DNA of 6,015 bases from Spirosomataceae bacterium (GCA_030731175.1 JANQUM010000202.1:1-6015); one strand, 5' to 3'; positions 1 through 6,015 are shown, counted from the stretch's first letter. Numbers and translations are program-made. Notes: generated from the sequence alone by a model not told the origin.

Positions 1-890
1 CCGTAAAGGTCTTCGGCATCAAACCAACCGCCAACGGTCATCACGGCGTGATTGACGTTTTTCAGGTGCGGAATAATCGAACGCTTTTGCCAAAACGCAT
101 CGTAGTTCGGGTGTTCTACGGTTTCCTGCCAGTAGAAATTATCCTTATAATACTTATCTGCGTTTTTCAACGAACCCAATTCGTACTGAAATTGGTAGCC
201 ATCTTTGGTTTCGGGTCTAATCATTTGTTCGCCGTACCACGCCTTATCGGTCAATTTATCTTTTTGAACTCCAAAAACAGGAAACGTGAATAAATACGAC
301 TGAATGAACGCCCCGTTGTGGTGAAAATCGTCAAAGAAAAAATCTCCGATTGGTGCTTGCGGCGAAGACGCTTTTAACGCCGGATGAGCATCAACAGCTC
401 CCGCAACAGTGTAATAACCAGGATAAGAAATTCCCCACTGCCCTACTCTACCGTTATTATGAGTAATATTTTTCGTCAACCATTCAATCGTATCGTACGT
501 GTCCGAACTTTCATCAGGTGCGATATTTTTTCCGTTTCCGGGATTATTGGGTGTCATATTCGTCCACGTTCCTTCTGACATGTATCGCCCCCGAACGTCC
601 TGATAAACGAAGATATATTTATCATTCATCAACGTTTCTGACGGCCCAAGTTTTGACGGAAATTTGCCTTCGCCGTACGGAGCAACGCTGTAACACGTGC
701 GTTGCATCATCATCGGGTATTTAGTTGTCGCTGACGCATCTTTCGGAACGTACACCTGCGTGTAGAGTCTTGTTCCGTCGGTCATCGGAATGTAATGAAT
801 TTGCTTCGTGTAGTTGGCTTCCACCAATTCTTTTTGGGCGAAGGCAACGACGCTAAAAGCGACAAGGAACAGAGTTAGGAGTTTTTTCAT
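1..890 (-). CDS. CocE/NonD family (peptidase S15-type) secreted alpha/beta-hydrolase, 3' end cut by window edge
   Basis: The frame is open from an ATG at 890 down to the left edge, giving 296 complete codons and no stop. The N-terminus (MKKLLTLFLVAFSVVAFAQK) is a Sec signal peptide with likely cleavage after AFA (residue 18), so the enzyme should be periplasmic or secreted. The body matches the S15/CocE family: an R-T-C-Y segment with the probable oxyanion Tyr67, QDVRGRYMSEG (97-107), the nucleophile elbow G-I-S-Y-P-G with Ser155, and GGWFDAEDLY at 287-296, where Asp291 is the likely triad Asp. The triad His would lie beyond the window. Family members hydrolyse acyl, ester or amide bonds, including cephalosporin-acylase, cocaine-esterase and alpha-amino-acid ester hydrolase types. 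The last type is my best guess from overall look, but the natural substrate is not determinable. Such enzymes usually run to about 550-650 residues, so roughly half is present. No Shine-Dalgarno is visible. It is divergent from the sulfatase gene. Confidence 0.88.
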   Translation of the reverse strand, partial: MKKLLTLFLVAFSVVAFAQKELVEANYTKQIHYIPMTDGTRLYTQVYVPKDASATTKYPMMMQRTCYSVAPYGEGKFPSKLGPSETLMNDKYIFVYQDVRGRYMSEGTWTNMTPNNPGNGKNIAPDESSDTYDTIEWLTKNITHNNGRVGQWGISYPGYYTVAGAVDAHPALKASSPQAPIGDFFFDDFHHNGAFIQSYLFTFPVFGVQKDKLTDKAWYGEQMIRPETKDGYQFQYELGSLKNADKYYKDNFYWQETVEHPNYDAFWQKRSIIPHLKNVNHAVMTVGGWFDAEDLY

Positions 891-955
891 AAGAAATAAT
901 CAGTTTGTCAAATAATCTGTAAGTCAATAGGTGAATTGGAAATTCGGTTAAATTG

Positions 956-988
956 TTTGGTATTTCATCACTGATGATAGTAAATTGA
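956..988 (+). promoter_or_regulatory. Candidate Bacteroidota-type promoter for the sulfatase gene
   Basis: TTTG at 956-959 and TAAATTGA at 981-988 resemble the -33 (TTTG) and -7 (TAnnTTTG) elements of the Bacteroidota primary sigma factor, separated by 21 bases, within the known range. Transcription would begin near 995, leaving a short A-rich leader before the ATG at 1013. The -7 box misses two positions of the consensus, so this remains a candidate. The divergent hydrolase gene has no equally good match in this 122-bp region. Confidence 0.35.
965..977. promoter_or_regulatory. 13-bp dyad (TCATCA-C-TGATGA), possible operator
   Basis: Two perfect 6-bp inverted arms flank one central base. The dyad sits in the divergent intergenic region, within the spacer between the candidate -33 and -7 elements of the sulfatase promoter, a typical position for a repressor site. 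It is short, and no regulator gene is visible in the window, so operator function is inference from position and symmetry only. Confidence 0.3.
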
Positions 989-1012
989 ATTTCAACTCAG
1001 AACTAAAATTAC

Positions 1013-2773
1013 ATGTTTCGTCTTTACTTTCTTCAACTTATCGTCGTAATATCGGTATTTTCCTGCAAATCAGATGAAATTAAGCGACCGAACGTCATTT
1101 TAATCATGACCGACGACCAAGGCTGGGGAGATTTGAGCTTACACAAAAACCCGTATATCCAAACGCCGAATCTGGATAAAATGGCCGCTGACGGAGCGAG
1201 TTTCGAACGGTATTACGTTAGTCCGCTTTGTGCTCCGACGCGAGCAAGTTTACTAACGGGTAAATATCATTTACGCACTGGCGTGACTTCCGTAACGGGT
1301 GGTTACGAACGCATGCGAAGCGAAGAAACCACCATCGCAGAAACGTTCAAGGCCAATGGCTACGCAACCGGGGCATTCGGGAAATGGCACAACGGCGAGC
1401 ATTTTCCCGAAGATCCGATAGGGCAAGGTTTTGAAGAATTTTACGGTTTCTGTGCTGGGCATTGGAATAACTATTTTGATTCTCCGGTGCAAAGTCAGTT
1501 CGAGATGATTGAGTCGGAAGGTTATTTGCCGGACGTTCTAACCACGAAAGCCATCGAATTTATTGATAAAAATAGCGAAAAGGCATTTTTCTGTTATTTG
1601 CCGCTGAACGTTCCGCACTCGCCGCATCAGGTAGCGGATAAATATTTTGATAAATACAAAGCCATGGGACTCGACGACGAATTGGCAAGTATTTACGGAA
1701 TGGTTGAAAACATTGACGATAACGTCGGGCGAGTGTTGAAACACCTCGAAGAAAGTGGTTTGGCCGAAAATACCATTGTGCTTTTTATGAGTGATAATGG
1801 CCCGAACGGGCAGCGTTTCAACGGAAATATGAAAGGTATCAAAGGTCACGTGGACGAAGGCGGCGTGCGTTCACCGTTATTCGTAAACTGGAGAAATACG
1901 ATTGCCGAAAATTTGGTGATTAGTGATTTAGCCGCCCACATTGATATTTTCCCTACGTTGATAGAATTGTGCAATCTTGAGATTTCTGAACGCCCCGATT
2001 TTGATGGAATCAGCATCGCCGATTTGTTGATGCAGCGAAAGGAACCATTCCCCGAGCGGGAAATTTATTCCATCCGCTCTTTTGACGGAACAAGTCAACC
2101 TTACCCTGCTTCTATCCGTACGCCGCAGTTTCGTTGGGTGACGGAGAAAGACAGAAACCATTTGTACGATATGGTAAATGATCCCGAGCAGAAAGTAGAT
2201 ATTATTAAAAATTTACCTGAATTAAATCGTCAGTTCGCTGATAAATTTCAGGCGTGGTATAAGCGGGTCACGGCGAATCTATCAGAAGAATCACGGATCG
2301 CCGTTCCGATTGGTTACGATGAAGTAAACCGCGTTCAACTTCAAGCTCCTGAATCCCGATTTACGGGAAATGTGAATTTTTTTGAAGGGCACGGTTGGGC
2401 GAACGACTGGTTGACAGATTGGAAGAGTCCGTCAGATTCTATTTGGTGGGAATTGGATGCCGTGCAGCCGCAACGGTTTGATGTTTACATGAAATATACT
2501 TGTAACGAAGAAAACGTCGGCTCAGAATTCACGCTTTCGCTTAATGACCAACAACTTTCCGCAAAAATCACCGAAGCCCACAACCCCAAAGCAATTTATA
2601 GCCCTGACCGAGTTCCACGAAAAGAAGCTTACGAAAAGGTGTGGAAAGAACTTAAAATTGGTACGCTCAGTGTTTCCGCTGGAAAGCAGAAAGTGTACCT
2701 TCGGGCAAAAAAAATCGCCAACGAGACCGTCGGCGATGTGAAGAGTTTGGTATTTAGGAAGGTAGAGAATTAA
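1013..2773 (+). CDS. Formylglycine-dependent sulfatase (S1-type), lipoprotein, with C-terminal beta-rich module
   Basis: This 586-residue enzyme hydrolyses sulfate esters, probably on glycans. A lipobox (V-F-S-C, Cys18) ends a short hydrophobic signal, so it is a lipoprotein. The alkaline-phosphatase-like sulfatase fold runs from about residue 25 to 420. It shows metal ligands Asp34-Asp35 (MTDDQ), the formylglycine site C-A-P-T-R with Cys73 and Arg77, GKWH at 123-126, PHSPH at 201-205, S-D-N-G at 260-263 with Asp261 and Asn262, and G-I-K-G-H around Lys278. All expected catalytic positions are present. Cys73 must be converted to formylglycine by a maturase not identified here. Residues about 430-586 form an additional beta-strand-rich segment resembling an accessory carbohydrate-binding-like domain. 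Substrate is not assignable from sequence alone. The ATG at 1013 places the signal peptide correctly; no Shine-Dalgarno is seen. The stop overlaps the stop of convergent glmM. Confidence 0.93.
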   Translation: MFRLYFLQLIVVISVFSCKSDEIKRPNVILIMTDDQGWGDLSLHKNPYIQTPNLDKMAADGASFERYYVSPLCAPTRASLLTGKYHLRTGVTSVTGGYERMRSEETTIAETFKANGYATGAFGKWHNGEHFPEDPIGQGFEEFYGFCAGHWNNYFDSPVQSQFEMIESEGYLPDVLTTKAIEFIDKNSEKAFFCYLPLNVPHSPHQVADKYFDKYKAMGLDDELASIYGMVENIDDNVGRVLKHLEESGLAENTIVLFMSDNGPNGQRFNGNMKGIKGHVDEGGVRSPLFVNWRNTIAENLVISDLAAHIDIFPTLIELCNLEISERPDFDGISIADLLMQRKEPFPEREIYSIRSFDGTSQPYPASIRTPQFRWVTEKDRNHLYDMVNDPEQKVDIIKNLPELNRQFADKFQAWYKRVTANLSEESRIAVPIGYDEVNRVQLQAPESRFTGNVNFFEGHGWANDWLTDWKSPSDSIWWELDAVQPQRFDVYMKYTCNEENVGSEFTLSLNDQQLSAKITEAHNPKAIYSPDRVPRKEAYEKVWKELKIGTLSVSAGKQKVYLRAKKIANETVGDVKSLVFRKVEN

Positions 2774-4173
2774 CCCTCTTTCATCACTTCATTAATATCC
2801 TGAATGATTTTATCGGCGAGGCTGTTCGCTTTCGTTTCAAACTCTGATTCAGCGTAAATACGCACGATAGGTTCGGTGTTTGATTTCCGTAAATGCACCC
2901 ATTCAGAATCTCCGAACATGATTTTAACGCCGTCAACAGTATTTATTGGTTGCTTCGCGTACTTCTTTTTGATGCCTTCTAAAACTTTATCAACGTCCAA
3001 TCCTTCTTGAAGGTTGGCTTTCTTTTTAGCAATGAAATAGTTTGGGTATTGCTTTCTTAACTGACCAATTGATTTGCCAAAGTGGGCTAAATGGCTCAAA
3101 AACAAAGCAATTCCGACCAACGCATCTCTACCGTAATGTAATTCAGGATAAATAATACCGCCGTTTCCTTCGCCGCCAATTTCGGCACCGACTTCTTTCA
3201 TTTTTGTGACTACGTTCACTTCTCCAACCGCCGAAGCGTGGTATTCACCACCGTGCTTTTCGGTAACTTCTTTTAGTGAAATCGTGGAAGACAAATTAGA
3301 AACGGTTGCTTTATTCTTTGTTTCTTTATGTCCGAGCAAGTAATCTGCTACGGCAACTAAGGTGTATTCTTCGCCGAATGGTTCTCCGTCTTCGCAAATA
3401 AATGCCAAACGATCAACGTCTGGATCAACCACGATTCCTAAGTCATAATCGCCTCGCTTTAACTCACTACTTATTTCCCGCAAGTTTTCAGGAACGGGTT
3501 CTGGATTATGGGCGAAAAGCCCCGTTGGTTCGCAATTGAGTTCTTTAATTTCATTTATTCCTAAAGCCCGCAAAAGCATCGGAACAACAATTCCACCCGT
3601 AGAATTTACGGCATCAACCACCACGCTAAAATTCGCATTCTTTATGGCTTCTACGTCAACCGTTGGCAGGGCAAGAACAGCATCAATGTGTTGCTGTAAA
3701 TAAGTGTCGTCGGTTCGGTAACTTCCAATTTCTTTATATGCCGCAAATTCGTAATCATCCTGATCGGCAATTGTGATAATTTCTTTTCCTTCGGCATCAG
3801 AAATAAATTCTCCGTCGGCGTTTAGTAATTTCAGGGCGTTCCATTGAGCAGCATTGTGGCTGGCAGTCAGGATAATTCCTCCGGCAGCTCCTTCTTTCGG
3901 AACGGCAATTTCAACAGTCGGTGTGGTAGAAAGACCTAAATCTATCACGTTAAAGCCTAAGCTGTTGAGTGTCGAACAAACCAAGTCAGAAACCATTTTT
4001 CCTGAAGTTCTGGCATCTCGACCTATTATAATTGTTTTATTATCAGGCGTTTGCGTAGCAATCCATGTACCGTAAGCTGCGGCAAATTTTACAATATCTA
4101 TTGGCGTTAGGCTTTTGCCAACTCTGCCGCCAATTGTGCCTCTAATTCCTGAGATAGACTTAATTAATGTCAT
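2770..4173 (-). CDS. glmM: Phosphoglucosamine mutase
   Basis: This cytoplasmic alpha-D-phosphohexomutase, 467 residues, converts glucosamine-6-phosphate to glucosamine-1-phosphate on the way to UDP-GlcNAc for peptidoglycan and LPS. The four-domain family signatures are in order: SGIRGTIGG at 8-16; the catalytic phosphoserine loop T-A-S-H-N with Ser105; the magnesium loop D-P-D-V-D-R at 250-255; the sugar-binding loop G-E-G-N-G-G at 334-339; and the phosphate-binding loop RKSNTEPIVRIYAES at 429-443. The frame stays open 30 codons further upstream to an ATG at 4263, but MTLIKSISGIRG at 4173 is the conserved start in the phylum and the extension looks non-native. The GEGNGG loop, rather than a GEQSGH-type loop, is what Bacteroidota and archaeal-type members carry, so some phosphomannomutase or phosphoglucomutase activity cannot be excluded. 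It stands alone between two oppositely oriented genes. Confidence 0.93.
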   Translation of the reverse strand: MTLIKSISGIRGTIGGRVGKSLTPIDIVKFAAAYGTWIATQTPDNKTIIIGRDARTSGKMVSDLVCSTLNSLGFNVIDLGLSTTPTVEIAVPKEGAAGGIILTASHNAAQWNALKLLNADGEFISDAEGKEIITIADQDDYEFAAYKEIGSYRTDDTYLQQHIDAVLALPTVDVEAIKNANFSVVVDAVNSTGGIVVPMLLRALGINEIKELNCEPTGLFAHNPEPVPENLREISSELKRGDYDLGIVVDPDVDRLAFICEDGEPFGEEYTLVAVADYLLGHKETKNKATVSNLSSTISLKEVTEKHGGEYHASAVGEVNVVTKMKEVGAEIGGEGNGGIIYPELHYGRDALVGIALFLSHLAHFGKSIGQLRKQYPNYFIAKKKANLQEGLDVDKVLEGIKKKYAKQPINTVDGVKIMFGDSEWVHLRKSNTEPIVRIYAESEFETKANSLADKIIQDINEVMKEG

Positions 4174-4196
4174 TTTTGTGTAGATATTTTGGGGTG

Positions 4197-4204
4197 CAAA
4201 AATA
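4197..4204 (-). promoter_or_regulatory. Candidate -7 element for glmM
   Basis: On the minus strand this reads TATTTTTG, a full match to the Bacteroidota -7 consensus TAnnTTTG. It lies 23 bases upstream of the ATG at 4173, leaving a short leader. No TTTG is found at the proper -33 distance, so the promoter is only half supported. Its position inside the possible 30-codon upstream extension also argues for the 4173 start. The rest of the 172-bp divergent region shows an 8-bp palindrome GATTAATC at 4245-4252 and nothing else I can name. Confidence 0.35.
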
Positions 4205-4330
4205 CTCAATAAAGAACTGACTTCATCGGATTGTTCCAAACTTTGATTAATCGGTAAACGCAATCTTGAAAATATCCTAAAATAGCGAATAAACTACTTT
4301 TTGCTTGTGTGCGTTTATTTACAAAACATT

Positions 4331-4334
4331 GGAG
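4331..4334 (+). promoter_or_regulatory. Possible Shine-Dalgarno GGAG for the SGNH lipoprotein gene
   Basis: GGAG lies 11 bases before the ATG at 4346, a long but possible spacing. It is the only intergenic leader here with such a motif, and it supports the 4346 start over the in-frame TTG at 4301, which has none. Confidence 0.4.
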
Positions 4335-4345
4335 ACAAAAATTCT

Positions 4346-5026
4346 ATGAAACACCTTATTATTATACTTTTGGCCGGAATGATTAGCTGCAAAACGCAGT
4401 CTGTTCCGCAAAATCAAACCGCAGACAAAGCGTTGACTTATTTGGCATTGGGCGATAGTTATACTATTGGTGAAAGCGTTGCCGAAAGCGGGCGTTGGCC
4501 CGTGCAATTGGCAAAGGAAATGAGCGAAAAAGACATAGAAATTGCTTCTCCGAAAATCATTGCCCGAACCGGTTGGACAACCGACGAACTAAAAGCAGGA
4601 ATAACCGCTGCAAATATCGATAACCAAACGTATGATATGGTTTCGCTGCTCATCGGCGTAAATAATCAATACCGCGGGCGTGATGCCGAGCAATTTCGAA
4701 GTGAATTTATTGATTTACTAAATCAGTCGGTTGCTTTTGCCGGAGGGAAAAAAGATCACGTTTTCGTTGTTTCTATACCTGACTGGGGAGTAACGCCATT
4801 TGCCCAAGGACGTGACCAGGCAAAAATTGCAAAGGAAATTGATGCGTACAATGCGGTTTGCAAAGAAGAAGCGGAGCAAATGGGAATTAAATATTTTGAC
4901 ATAACGCCCATTTCGAGAGAAGCGACGAAGAACGCTGAATTAGTGGCGTCAGACGGCTTGCACCCGTCAGCGAAAATGTACGAACGATGGGTGAAGGAAG
5001 TGATGGTGAAAGGGTTGTTGAAGTGA
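4346..5026 (+). CDS. GDSL/SGNH-family esterase lipoprotein
   Basis: A 226-residue SGNH hydrolase, normal length for the family. It starts with MKH, a hydrophobic stretch and a lipobox (M-I-S-C, Cys15), so the mature protein is membrane-anchored in the envelope. Family blocks are visible: block I L-A-L-G-D-S-Y with nucleophile Ser38; block II oxyanion Gly76 (A-R-T-G-W); block III I-G-V-N-N with Gly104 and Asn106 or Asn107; and block V D-G-L-H-P-S with Asp203 and His206. The catalytic set is complete, so it is probably an active esterase, lipase or acetyl-esterase; the substrate is unknown. The frame extends to a TTG at 4301, but the ATG at 4346 puts the signal peptide at the N-terminus. Residues after Cys15 (K-T-Q-S) lack the acidic run of a surface-export signal, so a periplasmic location is more likely. 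It is divergent from glmM and convergent with the radical SAM gene. Confidence 0.9.
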   Translation: MKHLIIILLAGMISCKTQSVPQNQTADKALTYLALGDSYTIGESVAESGRWPVQLAKEMSEKDIEIASPKIIARTGWTTDELKAGITAANIDNQTYDMVSLLIGVNNQYRGRDAEQFRSEFIDLLNQSVAFAGGKKDHVFVVSIPDWGVTPFAQGRDQAKIAKEIDAYNAVCKEEAEQMGIKYFDITPISREATKNAELVASDGLHPSAKMYERWVKEVMVKGLLK

Positions 5027-5046
5027 ATTTAAAACCCCACCCTTAG

Positions 5047-5077
5047 TCCCTCCCCAACGATGGGGAGGGAAATTTTT
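5047..5077 (+). terminator. Rho-independent terminator hairpin downstream of the SGNH gene
   Basis: A perfect 9-bp stem, TCCCTCCCC (5047-5055) with GGGGAGGGA (5062-5070), encloses a six-base AACGAT loop and is followed by AA and a five-T run (5073-5077). It begins 21 bases after the SGNH stop at 5026 and lies between two convergent genes. On the minus strand the same stem is followed by a T-run only after about 12 bases, so termination of the radical SAM transcript here would be weaker. The 3' arm can also pair with TTCTCTCCC downstream (see findings). The GC-rich composition contrasts with the surrounding AT-rich DNA and recalls dispersed extragenic repeats of this phylum. Confidence 0.72.
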
Positions 5078-5100
5078 CTCTCCCACGCTGACAGTCTACA

Positions 5101-5127
5101 TTGATTGTTATTGATTGAAAATTGAAA
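5101..5127. repeat. Short AT-rich repeats (TTGATTG x2, ATTGAAA x2)
   Basis: TTGATTG occurs at 5101-5107 and 5111-5117, exactly ten bases apart, and ATTGAAA is tandemly repeated at 5114-5120 and 5121-5127. The block directly abuts the stop codon of the radical SAM gene at 5128-5130. No function is evident; low-complexity drift is the simplest explanation. Confidence 0.45.
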
Positions 5128-6015
5128 CTATCCCCAAACCGGCGTGCCTTCAGTGCAGTTTTTACACATTTCAATTTCGGAACGGGAACGAATGAGCGAT
5201 TGCCGGAAGGTATCGTAACTTTTTGATTTCCAGAGATTTGTGAAGGAGGTTTCTTGTAGATTTCCCATTGGATATTCGGCGTCTTTATCAAAGCAGCAGG
5301 GAACAACTGTGCCGTCCCAAGTGATGACGCAAGAGTGCCACATTTTCCAGCAGTGGTCAATAAATTTATTTTTTATTCCGAATTTTCCGTCCGCTTTCGG
5401 AACGTAGCGGCTGTATCGATCAATGGTTGGAATAAGCGGCGAGCCGTCTTCGTAATCGTAAATTTGAGCGGTTTTGAATCGAACTTCGTCCACGCCTAAT
5501 TCGCTGGCTAATGCTTTTACTTCCTCGATCTGATGCTCGTTTGGTTTCACTACCAAAAACTGAAAAATGACGTGCGGCGTGCTTGATTTCATCTCCTTTT
5601 TCAAGCGAATGATATTTTTCGTTCCTTCAATTACTTTCTCGATTTTTCCTCCTACGCGGTATTGCTGATAAGTTTCCTGCGTTGTTCCATCTAACGAAAT
5701 AATCAACCGGTCAAGCCCTGATTCAATAGTTTTACGGGCGGCGTTTTCAGTTAAATAATGGGCGTTGGTAGAGGTAGCCGTATAAACTTTTCGTTTGGCG
5801 GCGTATTGAACCATTTCCAAAAATTGCGGATGTAAGTACGGTTCGCCCTGAAAGTAGAATGTCAGATAAAGCAGTGATTTTTCTAATTCGTCAATCGTTT
5901 TGCGAAACAATTCCTCCGAAAGCATTCCCGTTGGACGAGTGAAAGAGCGAAGCCCGCTTGGGCATTCTGGGCAACGTAAATTACACGAAGTAGTTGGCTC
6001 AAAAGCCACCGCCAT
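5128..6015 (-). CDS. Radical SAM/SPASM domain protein, 5' end probably beyond the window
   Basis: The frame is open for 295 codons from the right edge to a TAG at 5128-5130. Residues 11-18 are the radical SAM cluster motif C-N-L-R-C-P-E-C (Cys11, Cys15, Cys18), followed by F-Q-G-E-P-Y (55-60), a GGEP-like SAM-binding segment, and I-S-L-D-G at 106-110. The C-terminal part is a SPASM/twitch-like region: Cys222, Cys229, V-V-P-C-C (Cys240, Cys241), a G-N-L motif near 251, and C-K-N-C (Cys284, Cys287), which could hold an auxiliary iron-sulfur cluster. The reaction and substrate are unknown; relatives modify peptides, proteins or small molecules. The codon at the window edge reads ATG, but the cluster motif usually lies some residues further in, so I treat the gene as truncated. 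It lacks the CxxxCxxCYY of anaerobic sulfatase maturases, and no precursor peptide gene is visible nearby. Confidence 0.85.
   Translation of the reverse strand: MAVAFEPTTSCNLRCPECPSGLRSFTRPTGMLSEELFRKTIDELEKSLLYLTFYFQGEPYLHPQFLEMVQYAAKRKVYTATSTNAHYLTENAARKTIESGLDRLIISLDGTTQETYQQYRVGGKIEKVIEGTKNIIRLKKEMKSSTPHVIFQFLVVKPNEHQIEEVKALASELGVDEVRFKTAQIYDYEDGSPLIPTIDRYSRYVPKADGKFGIKNKFIDHCWKMWHSCVITWDGTVVPCCFDKDAEYPMGNLQETSFTNLWKSKSYDTFRQSLIRSRSEIEMCKNCTEGTPVWG

Noticed and set aside
48..724. Plus-strand frames of 64-81 codons (48-293, 384-578, 518-724)
   Set aside because: All lie antisense to the hydrolase coding sequence, which has a signal peptide and catalytic motifs; they have no recognisable domain.
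909..916. ATTATTTG on the minus strand as a -7 element for the hydrolase gene
   Set aside because: The TA of TAnnTTTG is missing and there is no TTTG at the right upstream distance.
933..945. GAATT-GGA-AATTC inverted repeat in the divergent region
   Set aside because: Five-bp AT-rich arms are expected by chance in this composition, and it has no clear position relative to a promoter.
1538..1849. 103-codon minus-strand frame inside the sulfatase gene
   Set aside because: It is antisense to conserved sulfatase motifs, and its composition reflects the opposite-strand coding sequence.
4174..4263. Thirty-codon N-terminal extension of glmM starting at 4263
   Set aside because: The conserved family start is MTLIKSISGIRG at 4173; the extension has no family resemblance and contains a good -7 promoter element.
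4301..4345. TTG start at 4301 for the SGNH gene
   Set aside because: It would bury the lipoprotein signal peptide behind 15 polar and mixed residues and has no ribosome binding site, whereas the ATG at 4346 has GGAG upstream.
5043..5360. 105-codon minus-strand frame overlapping the 3' end of the radical SAM gene
   Set aside because: It is out of frame with a clear family member, crosses the terminator hairpin, and its product resembles nothing known.
5128..6015. Radical SAM gene as the anaerobic sulfatase-maturing enzyme for the sulfatase at 1013-2773
   Set aside because: The cluster motif continues C-P-S-G rather than C-Y-Y, the cysteine pattern at the C-terminus is too short for the two auxiliary clusters of that enzyme, and the genes are separated by two unrelated genes.

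Overview
The window looks like ordinary chromosomal DNA of a member of the Bacteroidota, probably from the Cytophagales side of the phylum, though the genus cannot be read from it. Supporting signs are a moderately AT-rich composition, mostly A/T-rich leaders without Shine-Dalgarno sequences, TAnnTTTG-like promoter candidates, lipoproteins with short N-terminal signals, and a GlmM-type mutase whose start (MTLIKSISGIRGTIGG) is characteristic of the phylum. There are five protein genes, two of them cut by the window edges. No RNA gene, CRISPR array, insertion sequence or prophage gene was seen.

Layout: (1) 1-890, minus strand, the N-terminal half of a secreted CocE/NonD (peptidase S15-type) alpha/beta-hydrolase, reading off the left edge. 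(2) 891-1012, a divergent intergenic region with a candidate promoter for the next gene and a 13-bp dyad inside its spacer. (3) 1013-2773, plus strand, a lipoprotein sulfatase of the formylglycine type with an extra C-terminal beta-rich module. (4) 2770-4173, minus strand, phosphoglucosamine mutase (glmM), converging on the sulfatase with a 4-bp overlap of the stop codons. (5) 4174-4345, a second divergent intergenic region. (6) 4346-5026, plus strand, a GDSL/SGNH-family lipoprotein esterase. (7) 5027-5127, a convergent intergenic region with a strong GC-rich hairpin followed by a T-run and an AT-rich short repeat. (8) 5128-6015, minus strand, a radical SAM/SPASM protein that probably continues beyond the right edge.

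The genes are not arranged as an operon: the strand alternates gene by gene (-, +, -, +, -). Three products (hydrolase, sulfatase, SGNH esterase) are exported and would act on esters or sulfate esters in the periplasm or at the cell surface. GlmM is a cytoplasmic housekeeping enzyme feeding UDP-GlcNAc synthesis. The radical SAM protein has no assignable substrate. The sulfatase needs a formylglycine-generating enzyme, but the radical SAM gene here does not carry the hallmarks of the anaerobic sulfatase-maturing enzyme, so I do not link them. I see no convincing undescribed multi-gene system; the most interesting items are the tripartite hairpin at 5047-5084, the operator-like dyad at 965-977, the export-signal-like residues of the sulfatase, and the orphan radical SAM/SPASM protein.
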